A DNA stretch of 64,000 nt, taken from the NCBI RefSeq assembly GCF_003692615.1, contig NZ_CP023540.1, positions 1,116,001-1,180,000 on the forward strand, given 5' to 3'. The notes under the pieces are model-generated. The model was not told the origin of the DNA and ran no database searches. It worked only from the letters and a program-made list of their open reading frames with translations. Origin of the DNA: Chryseobacterium sp. 6424 (GTDB taxonomy: Bacteria; Bacteroidota; Bacteroidia; Flavobacteriales; Weeksellaceae). This document shows positions 1 to 8,711 of this stretch, one piece after another (position 1 is the first letter of the stretch; each line of letters begins with the position of its first letter). The translations under genes were made by a program, and so were the position numbers.

Positions 1-507
1 GATGTCATCCTCGCTCATATCCAACACTTCGGCCAGTTCTTCTGGGGATGGCGGACGTTCGTTTTCCTGCTCCAGATGCGCGTAAGCCTTGTTAATTTTA
101 TTGATGGAGCCAATCTTGTTAAGCGGCAGCCTCACGATCCTCGATTGTTCTGCAAGTGCCTGTAGGATAGACTGGCGGATCCACCATACAGCGTAGGAAA
201 TGAATTTAAAACCTCGGGTTTCGTCGTATCTCTTAGCGGCTTTCATTAATCCCAGGTTTCCTTCGTTAATCAGGTCGGGAAGGGAAAGCCCCTGGTTTTG
301 GTATTGTTTACTCACCGACACTACGAAACGCAGGTTGGCTTTAATAAGTTTTTCAAGAGCAACGCGGTCACCGGCGCGTATTTTCTGTGCCAGTTCCACT
401 TCTTCATCAGCGGTGATAAGATCTACTTTACCGATCTCCTGGAGGTATTTGTCCAGGGAAGCCGTTTCACGGTTGGTAACCTGCTTGGTAATTTTTAACT
501 GTCTCAT
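1..507 (-). CDS. rpoD: Primary RNA polymerase sigma factor RpoD (C-terminal part outside window)
   Basis: Sigma-70 family housekeeping factor that directs core RNA polymerase to promoters. The visible 169 residues begin MRQLKITKQ and hold region 1.2 (about residues 30-50, [16 protein letters not shown]) and region 2 (about 58-115). Region 2 includes the core-binding part [16 protein letters not shown] and the -10 recognition part [17 protein letters not shown]. There is no region 1.1, as is usual for the short primary sigma factors of Bacteroidetes. The gene runs off the left edge, so regions 3 and 4 are not seen. The family call is very secure; primary rather than alternative sigma is inferred from the near-invariant region 2. 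Confidence 0.95.
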   Translation of the reverse strand, partial: MRQLKITKQVTNRETASLDKYLQEIGKVDLITADEEVELAQKIRAGDRVALEKLIKANLRFVVSVSKQYQNQGLSLPDLINEGNLGLMKAAKRYDETRGFKFISYAVWWIRQSILQALAEQSRIVRLPLNKIGSINKINKAYAHLEQENERPPSPEELAEVLDMSEDDI

Positions 508-788
508 GTATCAAATTAAGTCCTCTTTTTGGACTGCATTTTATTATACGATAAAACGTGATAAAAGGTTACAATATTTTAAATAAAACTTAATAAATTT
601 TAAACAGTCATAAGAAAGCGAATCTGTGGTTCGTAAAAAAGGGAGTTAAATAGAAAGTTTTAAATATGCTATGTCACCTAATTATTATGTTTGATGAGGT
701 ATTGAAGGATGTGCCAAGTTATCGCGCTGACGGTATTTTTATGAATAAATTATACTGAAGAAGCCTTAGCTTAAATGGTTTTGTAACC

Positions 789-796
789 TACATTTG
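789..796 (+). promoter_or_regulatory. Candidate -7 promoter box TACATTTG
   Basis: This matches the Bacteroidetes/Flavobacterium -7 consensus TAnnTTTG and lies 15 bases before the aldo/keto reductase start. I see no clean TTG -33 element at the usual spacing. The rest of the 304-base gap 508-811 is AT-rich with nothing else I recognise. Confidence 0.45.
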
Positions 797-811
797 TAAT
801 AAATTAAAATA

Positions 812-1675
812 ATGAAGGCATCACCCATTGTAATCGGTACCATGCGCTGGGGAATCTGGGGCGCTGGCCATTCCCAGAAACAGGTACAGCAACTGATTGA
901 AACCGCGTTAACACACCAACTCACTACCTTCGATCATGCGGATATTTACGGCGATTACACCACCGAAAAACTCTTCGGTGAAGCTTTTTCGCAGATGGGT
1001 GTCGCAAGAGAAACCGTTCAGTTCATCAGCAAATGCGGCATCGAAATGCCATGCGGTAACAGAGATTATGAGGTAAAAGCATACAATTATTCACGCAGGC
1101 ATATCATCGCGTCAGTTGACCAAAGCCTTCGGAATCTGAAAACGGAATATCTTGATGTCTTGCTGCTGCACCGCCCGTCACCATTACTAAACCCACATGA
1201 AGTCGCCGAAACTTTTGAGATTTTGAGGCAACAGCAAAAAGTAAAACATTTCGGAGTCTCTAATTTTTCTGTAAGTCAGTTTAATATGCTGGATGCGTTT
1301 TTTCCGCTGATCACCAATCAGATAGAGGTGTCAGTAACCGAAACCAGCGCTTTCTACAACGGTACGCTCGATCAGTTGATGGAACGAGCTCTTAGGCCGA
1401 TGGCTTGGGGCGTACTTGGCAATTATTTTACACAAGAAACGCTACAGAACAAAAGGATAGCAGCCGTACTGCCGGCCTTATGTGATAAATATGAAGCAAA
1501 TGAAAACCAGTTACTGCTGGCCTTCCTGCTGCGGCATCCTTCGCGAATCCTTCCTGTAATCGGGACTTCACGCCATGATAAAATTGAAGAACTTGCGCAA
1601 AGTCTCTCACTAGAAATGGAGCATGAGGATTGGTTCAGATTGTTGCAGGCCTCCCGTGGATACGAGGTAGAGTAA
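812..1675 (+). CDS. Aldo/keto reductase, YdhF-like
   Basis: A 287-residue NAD(P)H-dependent oxidoreductase of the aldo/keto reductase superfamily, cytosolic with a TIM-barrel fold. The catalytic tetrad can be read: Asp and Tyr in DHADIYGDY (about residues 41-49), Lys in QFISKCG (about 75) and His in LLLHRPSP (about 112). The segment VIGTMRWG near the N-terminus and the C-terminal PVIGTSRHDKI cofactor-binding loop are typical of E. coli YdhF-type members. It stands alone, divergent from rpoD. The substrate cannot be told from sequence. The length is normal and the reading frame intact. Confidence 0.9.
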   Translation: MKASPIVIGTMRWGIWGAGHSQKQVQQLIETALTHQLTTFDHADIYGDYTTEKLFGEAFSQMGVARETVQFISKCGIEMPCGNRDYEVKAYNYSRRHIIASVDQSLRNLKTEYLDVLLLHRPSPLLNPHEVAETFEILRQQQKVKHFGVSNFSVSQFNMLDAFFPLITNQIEVSVTETSAFYNGTLDQLMERALRPMAWGVLGNYFTQETLQNKRIAAVLPALCDKYEANENQLLLAFLLRHPSRILPVIGTSRHDKIEELAQSLSLEMEHEDWFRLLQASRGYEVE

Positions 1676-1691
1676 GAAAAAGCTCAAAAAG

Positions 1692-1720
1692 TTGCTATAT
1701 TCAATTAATATCGTATCTTG
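1692..1720 (+). promoter_or_regulatory. Candidate promoter TTG-N19-TATCTTG with long leader
   Basis: A TTG at 1692-1694 is followed after 19 bases by TATCTTG at 1714-1720, close to the flavobacterial TTG / TAnnTTTG pattern. Transcription would begin near 1727. That leaves an untranslated leader of about 85 bases before the RRM gene, including a weak stem GTTGAA (1759-1764) / TTCAAC (1778-1783) and a long T tract just before the start codon. Confidence 0.4.
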
Positions 1721-1811
1721 CACCCGTTTTTATATCCGAATTCACTATGTTCATCATCGTTGAATTTCTTTTATAATTTCAACTATTATTAATTTTTAAT
1801 TTTTTTTTAAG

Positions 1812-2156
1812 ATGAACATTTTTGTTTCAAACATCAATTACGCAACAAGAGAAGAGTCTCTACAGGATTTATTTTCTGAGTACGGAGACGTTTCTTCCGC
1901 TAAAATCATCCTAGACCGTGAGACTGGTAGATCCAGAGGTTTCGGATTCGTAGAAATGAGTGACGAAGACGGTAAAAACGCTATTGAAGCGCTGAACGGT
2001 AAAGAATTGGACGGAAAGGAACTTAACGTTTCTGAAGCTAAGCCAAGAGAAGACAAGCCAAGAAGAAACTTCGATAATAACCGCGGTGGTGGTTACGGAG
2101 GAGGAAATCGTGGTGGTGGTTACGGTGGTGGAAACCGTGGCGGATCTAACTGGTAA
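1812..2156 (+). CDS. RRM-domain RNA-binding protein with glycine-rich tail
   Basis: A 114-residue protein with one RNA recognition motif (residues 1-78) followed by a Gly/Arg/Asn-rich tail with GGGYGGGNR repeats. RNP2 (IFVSNI, residues 3-8) and RNP1 (RGFGFVEM, about 42-49) are intact. This architecture is shared with cyanobacterial Rbp proteins and many Bacteroidetes RRM proteins, which bind single-stranded RNA and are often cold-induced. The gene is monocistronic, with its own candidate promoter, a long leader and a strong terminator. A role in cold or RNA metabolism is inference. Confidence 0.93.
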   Translation: MNIFVSNINYATREESLQDLFSEYGDVSSAKIILDRETGRSRGFGFVEMSDEDGKNAIEALNGKELDGKELNVSEAKPREDKPRRNFDNNRGGGYGGGNRGGGYGGGNRGGSNW

Positions 2157-2180
2157 GATTTCTTATATAAATAAGGATAT

Positions 2181-2210
2181 AGCGGCTTTTTATAAGGCCG
2201 CTTTTTTATT
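2181..2210 (+). terminator. Intrinsic terminator after RRM gene
   Basis: Stem AGCGGC (2181-2186) pairs with GCCGCT (2197-2202) and is followed by a run of six T. It ends the RRM transcript just before the convergent DUF4153 gene. Confidence 0.85.
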
Positions 2211-2216
2211 GTGACT

Positions 2217-4004
2217 TTATCTCAGTCGCCGGAACAGCATGTAGCCACCGTTATAATAAATCTGTTCGCGTGGTGTTTTCTCTAGCGTGATTTGGTCAAA
2301 GATGATTTTTATCTCATAATTTCCCGTTTTTTTACTCACTGTTAATTCCGGAAGGGTGATGCGTCCTGGTTTATCGCGATGAGTTTTCACTGTTTGCCTG
2401 ATATAGGGCATGACATCCCATGTTTCCTTTGAATTGATTATAATTTTAAGTTCAGGGTTTGGCAAACCATTTACACTTCTTATTTTTAGATGATCATTAT
2501 TGATGTTAAACATCTTTTCTTCATAGAAATCTGAAAATCTTAGTAAATAATCGTAACCTTCAATCGCTTGCAAATGAGGTTCGGCTATAATTTCAACCCT
2601 CTGTGAATCAGTAGGACTTATGGTTTTATAGGTGTTTTTAAATAAAGTAAGGAATTGCTGCTGAAGGATATAATGAGTTTCTTTAGTATAAGCTTTGCGG
2701 ATTTCGTGCTGCTGCTTTGGGGGTAATAAACTCAGGACGAGTGTTTTCTGTCCACGATCCGAAAGATAGGCCATTTTGTCGGAGATTTCTGTCGCCACGG
2801 TATCTGCGGTCTTGCGCTCGAAATCGATGGTTGTCCCTGAGATCAGTTCGTTGCTTCTTAGCAGGTCGTTCAGTTCGTTTTTCTGACTCCTGATCGACAC
2901 GGAGGAGGCATTGAGATAAGGGAAAACCAAAGCAAACAGACCAAAAATGAACAAACTTACCGGTATGAATTTAATAGTAGATTTCCGCACTGATATGAAA
3001 TACACCATCACCACAGCCAACCACACCGAAACCAGCACCACATAGTAGCGCGGTTCCGTATAGCCGTACGCAACAATACGCGTAAAAATGGCCGTGAAAA
3101 GCAGCACCAGTAAAGGGATCAGCGTAAAATAGAATATTTTTGAAAACAGCCTTACCCACGACTTATCGGCCTCTTGCCGGAGCGGATGTACAAGTAAAAC
3201 GGCTAAAATTCCCAAGATAGCGTAAGCAAGAATCAGATAAGAAACCCATCCGCGTGGCAATTGCCAGTTTATCAGTATCTTACCTGCGTAGAAATAGAGT
3301 ATCAGCGCATAAATCAGCAGAAGCGGGATAAGGATATACTGCGTGAAGAACTTCAGGACCAATGGATACTCCGTGTTTCTTTCGAGGCTTTGTAGCCCGT
3401 CTTCATTAAATAGCAGGAAAATGAAACAGCTGCCAAAGATGCTTAGGAAGTAAAAGATCTGCACATAAATTCGCTCGCTGAAGTTAAAATCAAAAAGTTT
3501 ATCGACCGCCAGCACGGCCAGTTCTGCGCCACCAGTCAGCACGCCAGCAAACACCGCGGTGAGAAATATATTGATAAACAGATTCTTATTGTATTGCCAA
3601 AACTTCAGTTCCTGTTGTTTGCCTAAAAAAGGAATGAATGATACCAGCAGATGCGAAAGGATATAGGTGGGTATCAATAGATAGGCGTACTTTTCGGTAA
3701 AATCGCGCTGATGTTCGGGAAGTAGCGCATAGAAAAATAACAGGAAAGCCAGTCCCGTAATGGCGGTTAACATTTGGTGGCCGTGGCGTTGGGCAAACAT
3801 CTTCAGCGCAAACATCAGCGAAATGCCCAGTAATGCGGTAACAGAAATTTTAATCAACAGAAAGGAATCTGGGCCGTTACTGTACCCACCGGATGCATAA
3901 CACATCATCGCGATTGCGCCAATCAGTGCCATTAACAGCACAAGCGGGTATTGCTGCACCGCAAGGTGGGTTTTGCCCAAAGTATGTTTGATTTTCTGAT
4001 GCAT
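2217..4004 (-). CDS. DUF4153 multi-pass membrane protein
   Basis: A 595-residue integral membrane protein with about a dozen hydrophobic segments in the first 370 residues, then a soluble C-terminal region of about 200 residues. The segment around RYYVVLVSVWLAVVMVYFISVRKSTIKFIPVSL is what I associate with the DUF4153 family, whose biochemical role is unknown. It is the last gene of a three-gene operon: its start lies 6 bases after the BlaI-like regulator stop. That pairing suggests the regulator or its signal acts on this protein. No enzymatic motif was recognised. Confidence 0.75.
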   Translation of the reverse strand: MHQKIKHTLGKTHLAVQQYPLVLLMALIGAIAMMCYASGGYSNGPDSFLLIKISVTALLGISLMFALKMFAQRHGHQMLTAITGLAFLLFFYALLPEHQRDFTEKYAYLLIPTYILSHLLVSFIPFLGKQQELKFWQYNKNLFINIFLTAVFAGVLTGGAELAVLAVDKLFDFNFSERIYVQIFYFLSIFGSCFIFLLFNEDGLQSLERNTEYPLVLKFFTQYILIPLLLIYALILYFYAGKILINWQLPRGWVSYLILAYAILGILAVLLVHPLRQEADKSWVRLFSKIFYFTLIPLLVLLFTAIFTRIVAYGYTEPRYYVVLVSVWLAVVMVYFISVRKSTIKFIPVSLFIFGLFALVFPYLNASSVSIRSQKNELNDLLRSNELISGTTIDFERKTADTVATEISDKMAYLSDRGQKTLVLSLLPPKQQHEIRKAYTKETHYILQQQFLTLFKNTYKTISPTDSQRVEIIAEPHLQAIEGYDYLLRFSDFYEEKMFNINNDHLKIRSVNGLPNPELKIIINSKETWDVMPYIRQTVKTHRDKPGRITLPELTVSKKTGNYEIKIIFDQITLEKTPREQIYYNGGYMLFRRLR

Positions 4005-4010
4005 GAAAAT

Positions 4011-4487
4011 TTATGACTTGTCTTTCTTCTTTTTCTTTTTGTCTTTTTTCTTAGCCTTTGTCGGGGTAGTGAGTTCTTTCACAAAATCACGGATGTCCTG
4101 TTTCTTCTTTTTTTCAGTTTTATGGACGGGTAAGCCTTGGGGCTGCGCCAATTCTGTTGTAGCGGGACTTTCAAGCAGTTTTTGTTCCCTCAGAGTCGCG
4201 ACCAGCTGTTCAGCGGAATCTTCATAATAATCACGTAACAATTTATGCACCAGAAAAAGACGGTATTCGTCAAACGGAATGGCTACATAATATTTGAAAA
4301 TCCGGCCTTCCTTTTCAATGCGCAGGAATTTCTTCTCCACCAATATCTTAACAAAGGTAGAAACGGTGTTCTGGTGTGGCTTCGGTTCAGGGTAGCTGGC
4401 CATCAGGTCTTTCAGATAGGCGGTTTGTAGCTTCCACATCAGTTGCATCAGTTGTTCTTCGGCTGGCGTTAGGGTATTGATATTCAT
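4011..4487 (-). CDS. BlaI/MecI/CopY-family transcriptional repressor with Lys-rich tail
   Basis: A 158-residue winged-helix repressor. The N-terminal half (TPAEEQLMQLMWKL, then HQNTVSTFVKILVEKKFLRIEKEGRIFKYY) is the characteristic BlaI/MecI DNA-binding domain, and dimerisation follows around residues 80-105. The family normally ends near residue 120-130. Here an extra tail of about 40 residues is dominated by lysine (…KAKKKDKKKKKKDKS). Family members respond to a BlaR1/M56 protease sensor, but none is adjacent. The neighbours are a PAP2 protein 3 bases upstream and DUF4153 6 bases downstream, in one operon. The family is secure, the regulated genes unknown. Confidence 0.88.
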   Translation of the reverse strand: MNINTLTPAEEQLMQLMWKLQTAYLKDLMASYPEPKPHQNTVSTFVKILVEKKFLRIEKEGRIFKYYVAIPFDEYRLFLVHKLLRDYYEDSAEQLVATLREQKLLESPATTELAQPQGLPVHKTEKKKKQDIRDFVKELTTPTKAKKKDKKKKKKDKS

Positions 4488-4490
4488 GGT

Positions 4491-5093
4491 CTAATGTTGG
4501 GTTTGGATGGCGGAATAAAGATAAATAAATGAGACAAAAAGCGCGATGCTGCCGCCCATGAACACTTCTTTCACCGTATGTCGTTTAAGGATAATCCTGG
4601 TGATCCCCACTAATGTTGCGATGAGTAACCAAGCAATTCCCCACGTAGTGTCGCGATAAAAAAACAGGGCAGCTACAAATACGTTGAAAGCTGTATGCAT
4701 GGAGCTTTTAATGTAATAATTGCTGAGTTGCATCACCAGCAATAATACCAGCAGAAATAGCATGATCAGGTCCAAAGTGCCATTTTTTAAATAATCATAC
4801 AGTAAATACACTACCATAGAGCCGGCGATGAAAAAATAAAGGCTTTTCCTCTGCTGGCGGTTAGAGACATCCATATTACTGTATTTCCCGGTACGCACAT
4901 TCCACACAAGCCAGATGACGATGGGGAGGACTGTAAGCAGTAAGATCGGTACGAATCTTTCAAATGCGGCCCGTGCGGAATACTCCTCGGCGCTGCTGTA
5001 CACAAAATAGATGATTAAGGACGTCAGTGGATTGAAGAAGTTTGAAATAATTTTCGACACCGTAAGCACGGCTGGCGGATAGTTTTTTGGCAT
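4491..5093 (-). CDS. PAP2-family phosphatase-like membrane protein
   Basis: A 200-residue protein with about six membrane segments. Two PAP2 signatures can be read: KSSMHTAF (motif C2, with the catalytic His) at about residues 129-136, and TRIILKRHTVKE (motif C3, His present, SR changed to TR and the usual final Asp changed to Glu) at about 165-176. The first motif (KxxxxxxRP) is not clearly present. The family dephosphorylates lipid phosphates such as undecaprenyl pyrophosphate or phosphatidate. First gene of the PAP2-blaI-DUF4153 operon. The degenerate motifs make activity uncertain. Confidence 0.7.
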   Translation of the reverse strand: MPKNYPPAVLTVSKIISNFFNPLTSLIIYFVYSSAEEYSARAAFERFVPILLLTVLPIVIWLVWNVRTGKYSNMDVSNRQQRKSLYFFIAGSMVVYLLYDYLKNGTLDLIMLFLLVLLLVMQLSNYYIKSSMHTAFNVFVAALFFYRDTTWGIAWLLIATLVGITRIILKRHTVKEVFMGGSIALFVSFIYLYSAIQTQH

Positions 5094-5184
5094 AAGGATA
5101 TTCTTCTCCCAAAAGTAGGTTTTTTAAATTATTCTCCTGTACAAATTAATCATCCTATGCTGCCCCGAAGACAAAGATTTTTAT

Positions 5185-5192
5185 TATTTTTG
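5185..5192 (+). promoter_or_regulatory. Candidate -7 promoter box TATTTTTG for pdhA
   Basis: An exact match to TAnnTTTG, 19 bases before the pyruvate dehydrogenase E1-alpha start codon. No convincing -33 TTG is seen. Confidence 0.4.
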
Positions 5193-5211
5193 CTGAATAT
5201 TTCGATACAAC

Positions 5212-6222
5212 ATGAAAGAATTTTCAAAAGAAGTGTACCTGCAGTGGTATGAAGAAATGACGATGTGGAGAAGGTTTGAAGACAAATGCCGTTCTCTCTA
5301 CCTAAAGCAGAAAATCAGGGGATTTTTACATTTATATAACGGCCAGGAAGCCATTCCTGCCGGTTTTGTACATGCGATGGATCTTTCCAAAGACAGCATG
5401 ATAACCGCCTACCGATGCCATATCCATCCAATGGCGATGGGTGTGGACCCAAAAAGGATCATGGCGGAACTTTGTGGTAAAGCTACAGGGACCTCCGGTG
5501 GTATGGGTGGCTCTATGCACATCTTCAGCAAAGAGAAAAGATTTTACGGCGGTCACGGTATCGTGGGAGGGCAAATCCCATTAGGTGCAGGTATCGCATT
5601 TGCTGATAAATATTTTGAGACAGGCGGTGTAAACATCTGTTTCTTTGGTGATGGGGCAGCGCGCCAGGGTTCACTTCATGAAACCTTCAACATGGCCATG
5701 AACTGGAAGCTTCCGGTAGTATTTGTGGTTGAAAATAACCAGTACGCCATGGGAACTTCTGTAAAGAGGACAGCCAACCATGAAGATATTTACAAATTAG
5801 GCTTAGGCTATGAGATGCCATGTCTTCCTGTGGATGCCATGGACCCTGAAAAAGTAGCCGAGGCCGCTTACGAAGCCATCCAAAGAGCGCGCAGAGGTGA
5901 CGGGCCAACATTCATCGAGGCACGTACTTACCGTTTCCGTGGACACTCGATGTCTGATGCGGAACCTTACCGTACTAAGGAAGAAGTATCTGATTATAAA
6001 AAAGATGACCCGATTGAGATCGTAAAACAACGCATCCTGCAGAACAACTGGGCTACCGAAGATGAACTTACCACACTGGATGAAAAATCACGCGACTTCG
6101 TGGAAGAATGTGTAGAGTTCATGGAGCAGTCACCGTACCCGGATCCTGAAAAAGTATACGAATACGTGTACGCACAAGAGGATTATCCGTTCGTGGATAA
6201 AGTGGAAAACAACTTGAAATAA
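5212..6222 (+). CDS. pdhA: Pyruvate dehydrogenase E1 component, alpha subunit
   Basis: A 336-residue thiamine-diphosphate-dependent subunit that decarboxylates pyruvate and passes the acetyl group to lipoyl-E2. The ThDP motif begins FFGDGAARQG (about residue 143) and ends VVENN (about 177). The phosphorylation-loop-like sequence YRFRGHSMSDAEPYR lies near residue 242. Length and start (MKEFSKEVYLQWYEEM) fit the E1-alpha family. The E2 gene follows after 86 bases and a hairpin, so a pathway partner is adjacent, but the E1-beta gene is not in this window. Secure. Confidence 0.96.
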   Translation: MKEFSKEVYLQWYEEMTMWRRFEDKCRSLYLKQKIRGFLHLYNGQEAIPAGFVHAMDLSKDSMITAYRCHIHPMAMGVDPKRIMAELCGKATGTSGGMGGSMHIFSKEKRFYGGHGIVGGQIPLGAGIAFADKYFETGGVNICFFGDGAARQGSLHETFNMAMNWKLPVVFVVENNQYAMGTSVKRTANHEDIYKLGLGYEMPCLPVDAMDPEKVAEAAYEAIQRARRGDGPTFIEARTYRFRGHSMSDAEPYRTKEEVSDYKKDDPIEIVKQRILQNNWATEDELTTLDEKSRDFVEECVEFMEQSPYPDPEKVYEYVYAQEDYPFVDKVENNLK

Positions 6223-6231
6223 TACAAATAT

Positions 6232-6272
6232 AAAGCAGTATCCTACAGTCTAGGATATCTGCTTTTTGTTTT
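6232..6272 (+). terminator. Hairpin with T tract between pdhA and aceF
   Basis: AGCAG-TATCCTA pairs with TAGGATA-(T)-CTGCT around a CAGTC loop, with one bulged T, followed by T5 G T5. It may terminate or attenuate between the E1-alpha and E2 genes. Confidence 0.65.
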
Positions 6273-6308
6273 TAAGATCATACAACTATTTAGCAAACCA
6301 AAGAAACT

Positions 6309-7949
6309 ATGGCAGAAGTAATTACAATGCCCCGGCTCTCCGATACAATGACGGACGGGAAAGTGGCCAAATGGCACAAAAAAGTGGGCGATGCCGTGAA
6401 GGAAGGAGATATTTTAGCAGAAATAGAAACCGATAAAGCTGTACAGGATTTCGAGTCAGAGTACAACGGAACATTACTTTATATCGGTACCGAAGAAGGC
6501 GGATCAGCCCCGGTAGATACCGTACTTGCCGTTATCGGGAAAGAAGGGGAAGATATTTCCTCAATTACCGGTGACCAAAACAACGGGCCTGCCCAGGACA
6601 TCCCAGAAGAAAACCAGACTGAAAATAACGTGACCGATGTTGAAACTACAGATACCGTAGAAAAAACAACTGAAACAGTGGAAGTTCCTAAAGGGGTGGA
6701 AGTTATTACCATGCCTCGCCTTTCAGATACAATGACGGAAGGAAAAGTAGCCAAGTGGCACAAAAACGTAGGCGATGCCGTAAAAGAAGGTGATATCCTT
6801 GCAGAAATAGAAACGGATAAGGCCGTACAGGATTTCGAGTCTGAGTACAACGGTAACCTGCTCTACATCGGAACAGAAGAAGGCGGCGCCAGCCCTGTCG
6901 ATACCGTACTTGCCATTATAGGACCCGCCGGAACTGATGTAAGCGCGATCGTTTCATCAGGTGGTAAAAAAACGACCACTACCGAAAAAGCCACAGCTTC
7001 TGAGAAGAAGGAAGAAAAAACAGAACAAGCTCCAGCTACCGCTTCGTCGACCGGTGACCGTATAGCAATTTCTCCACTGGCACGCAAAATGGCCGAAGAA
7101 AAAGGGATTGATGTCCATACGCTAAAAGGCAGTGGCGAAAACGGCCGCATCGTTCGTAAAGATATCGAGGGGTACAAGGCGCAGGCAGCCACTGCTTCTA
7201 CTGAAAATGCCCTGCCTAAAACACAGTCTGCCACCACACAGTCAGCTCCGGTACAGGCATTCATTCAGGGCGAAGATTCCGAAACACCAAATTCTCAGGT
7301 AAGAAACATCATCGCGAAAAGACTTTCTGAAAGTAAGTTTACCGCACCGCATTATTATCTGATCGTGGAGGTGGATATGGAAAAATCCATCCAGGCAAGA
7401 AAGGAAATCAATACATTGCCGGATACCAAAGTTTCTTTCAATGACATGGTTATCAAAGCCACCGCGATGGCTCTTAGAAAGCATCCACAGGTAAACTCTA
7501 CCTGGAAAGAGGATAGGATCATCCACCACGGTAACATCAATGTAGGGGTAGCTGTCGCAATCCCGGACGGCCTGGTAGTGCCGGTACTTAAAAATGCCGA
7601 CCAGATGAACTATAACCAGATTTCCGCCGCCGTGAAAGATATGGCAGGACGTGCCAAATCAAAAGGTTTGAAAGCCAATGAGATGGAAGGTTCTACGTTC
7701 TCGGTTTCCAATCTGGGTATGTTTGGTATTGAAACATTCACTTCCATCATCAACCAGCCAAACTCCGCCATCCTTTCCGTAGGTGCTATCGTGGAGAAAC
7801 CGGTAGTGAAAAACGGACAGATCGTGGTAGGGAATACCATGAAGCTATCCCTTGCCTGCGATCACCGTGTGATTGATGGGGCAACAGGCGCACAGTTCCT
7901 TCAGACTTTAAAAACATATCTGGAGCAGCCGCTGACCTTACTTCTTTAA
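6309..7949 (+). CDS. aceF: Pyruvate dehydrogenase E2, dihydrolipoamide acetyltransferase with two lipoyl domains
   Basis: A 546-residue E2 core of the pyruvate dehydrogenase complex that transfers acetyl from lipoyl to CoA. It has two nearly identical lipoyl domains (about residues 1-78 and 130-207), each with the lipoylated lysine in IETDKAVQDF. An acidic/Thr-rich linker separates them. The peripheral-subunit-binding domain is at about 253-290 (ISPLARKMAEEKGID ... GRIVRKDI). The catalytic domain fills 315-546 and ends with the active-site DHRVIDG motif near 517. The two lipoyl segments are also similar at DNA level, so the second copy is a tandem duplication. Confidence 0.96.
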   Translation: MAEVITMPRLSDTMTDGKVAKWHKKVGDAVKEGDILAEIETDKAVQDFESEYNGTLLYIGTEEGGSAPVDTVLAVIGKEGEDISSITGDQNNGPAQDIPEENQTENNVTDVETTDTVEKTTETVEVPKGVEVITMPRLSDTMTEGKVAKWHKNVGDAVKEGDILAEIETDKAVQDFESEYNGNLLYIGTEEGGASPVDTVLAIIGPAGTDVSAIVSSGGKKTTTTEKATASEKKEEKTEQAPATASSTGDRIAISPLARKMAEEKGIDVHTLKGSGENGRIVRKDIEGYKAQAATASTENALPKTQSATTQSAPVQAFIQGEDSETPNSQVRNIIAKRLSESKFTAPHYYLIVEVDMEKSIQARKEINTLPDTKVSFNDMVIKATAMALRKHPQVNSTWKEDRIIHHGNINVGVAVAIPDGLVVPVLKNADQMNYNQISAAVKDMAGRAKSKGLKANEMEGSTFSVSNLGMFGIETFTSIINQPNSAILSVGAIVEKPVVKNGQIVVGNTMKLSLACDHRVIDGATGAQFLQTLKTYLEQPLTLLL

Positions 7950-7970
7950 TGGTAAATCAATATTAAATAG

Positions 7971-8002
7971 TCCTCTCAAAGTAAATTTGAGAGGATTTTT
8001 TA
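7971..8002 (+). terminator. Intrinsic terminator after aceF
   Basis: A perfect 10-bp stem TCCTCTCAAA (7971-7980) / TTTGAGAGGA (7986-7995) with a GTAAA loop, then a T6 run. Confidence 0.88.
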
Positions 8003-8037
8003 ATTATTTATCAAATTCATTCACTATTTTTGAAACT

Positions 8038-8706
8038 ATGATCAGAGCACGGAATATCCATAAATCTTACGGAAATTTAGAAGTTTTAAAAGGGGTTGAC
8101 ATTCACATTCTCGAAGGGGAAGTGGTTTCTATTGTAGGCGAGTCTGGCGCCGGAAAATCTACCTTGCTCCAGATCCTGGGTACGCTGGATATGCCTACAA
8201 ATCCTAAGAACCACGGTACAGAGATTGCCCTTGCGGGACAGTCTTTCATCAGTATGAATGATCGGCAACTCTCAAGATTCCGTAATGAGAATATTGGGTT
8301 CGTATTTCAGTTCCATCAGCTATTGCCCGAGTTTACCGCGCTCGAGAATGTATTATTACCGACAAAGATCTCCGGCAGGAACGAAAAAGAATCCTTAGAG
8401 AAGGCTTACTCACTGTTTGAAGACCTCAACATCGCCCACCGCCTGCACCACAAGCCAAGCGAAATGTCGGGTGGCGAGGCCCAGCGTGCTGCCGTAGCAC
8501 GCGCGCTCATCAATTCACCCAAGATCATTTTTGCGGATGAACCTACAGGTAACCTCGATTCTAAGAATGCCGATGATCTGCATCAGTTGTTTTTTAACCT
8601 TCGCGACAAGTACAACCAGACTTTTGTGATCGTTACACACAATACCCATCTGGCCAATACCACCGACCGTAAACTGGTGATGAAAGACGGGCAAATAATT
8701 AAATAA
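8038..8706 (+). CDS. lolD: ABC transporter ATP-binding protein, LolD-like
   Basis: A 222-residue cytoplasmic ATPase of the LolD/MacB-type ABC family. In Lol systems it powers release of lipoproteins from the inner membrane. Walker A GESGAGKST (about residues 34-42), Q-loop FQFHQLLPEFTALENV, signature MSGGEAQRAAVARAL (about 142) and Walker B IIFADEPTGNLDS (about 162) are complete. I chose ATG 8038 (MIRARNIHKSYG) because it sits directly at the domain boundary. An upstream in-frame start would read through the preceding terminator. No permease gene is adjacent. LolD rather than another family member is a best guess. Confidence 0.88.
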   Translation: MIRARNIHKSYGNLEVLKGVDIHILEGEVVSIVGESGAGKSTLLQILGTLDMPTNPKNHGTEIALAGQSFISMNDRQLSRFRNENIGFVFQFHQLLPEFTALENVLLPTKISGRNEKESLEKAYSLFEDLNIAHRLHHKPSEMSGGEAQRAAVARALINSPKIIFADEPTGNLDSKNADDLHQLFFNLRDKYNQTFVIVTHNTHLANTTDRKLVMKDGQIIK

Positions 8707-8711
8707 ATACG

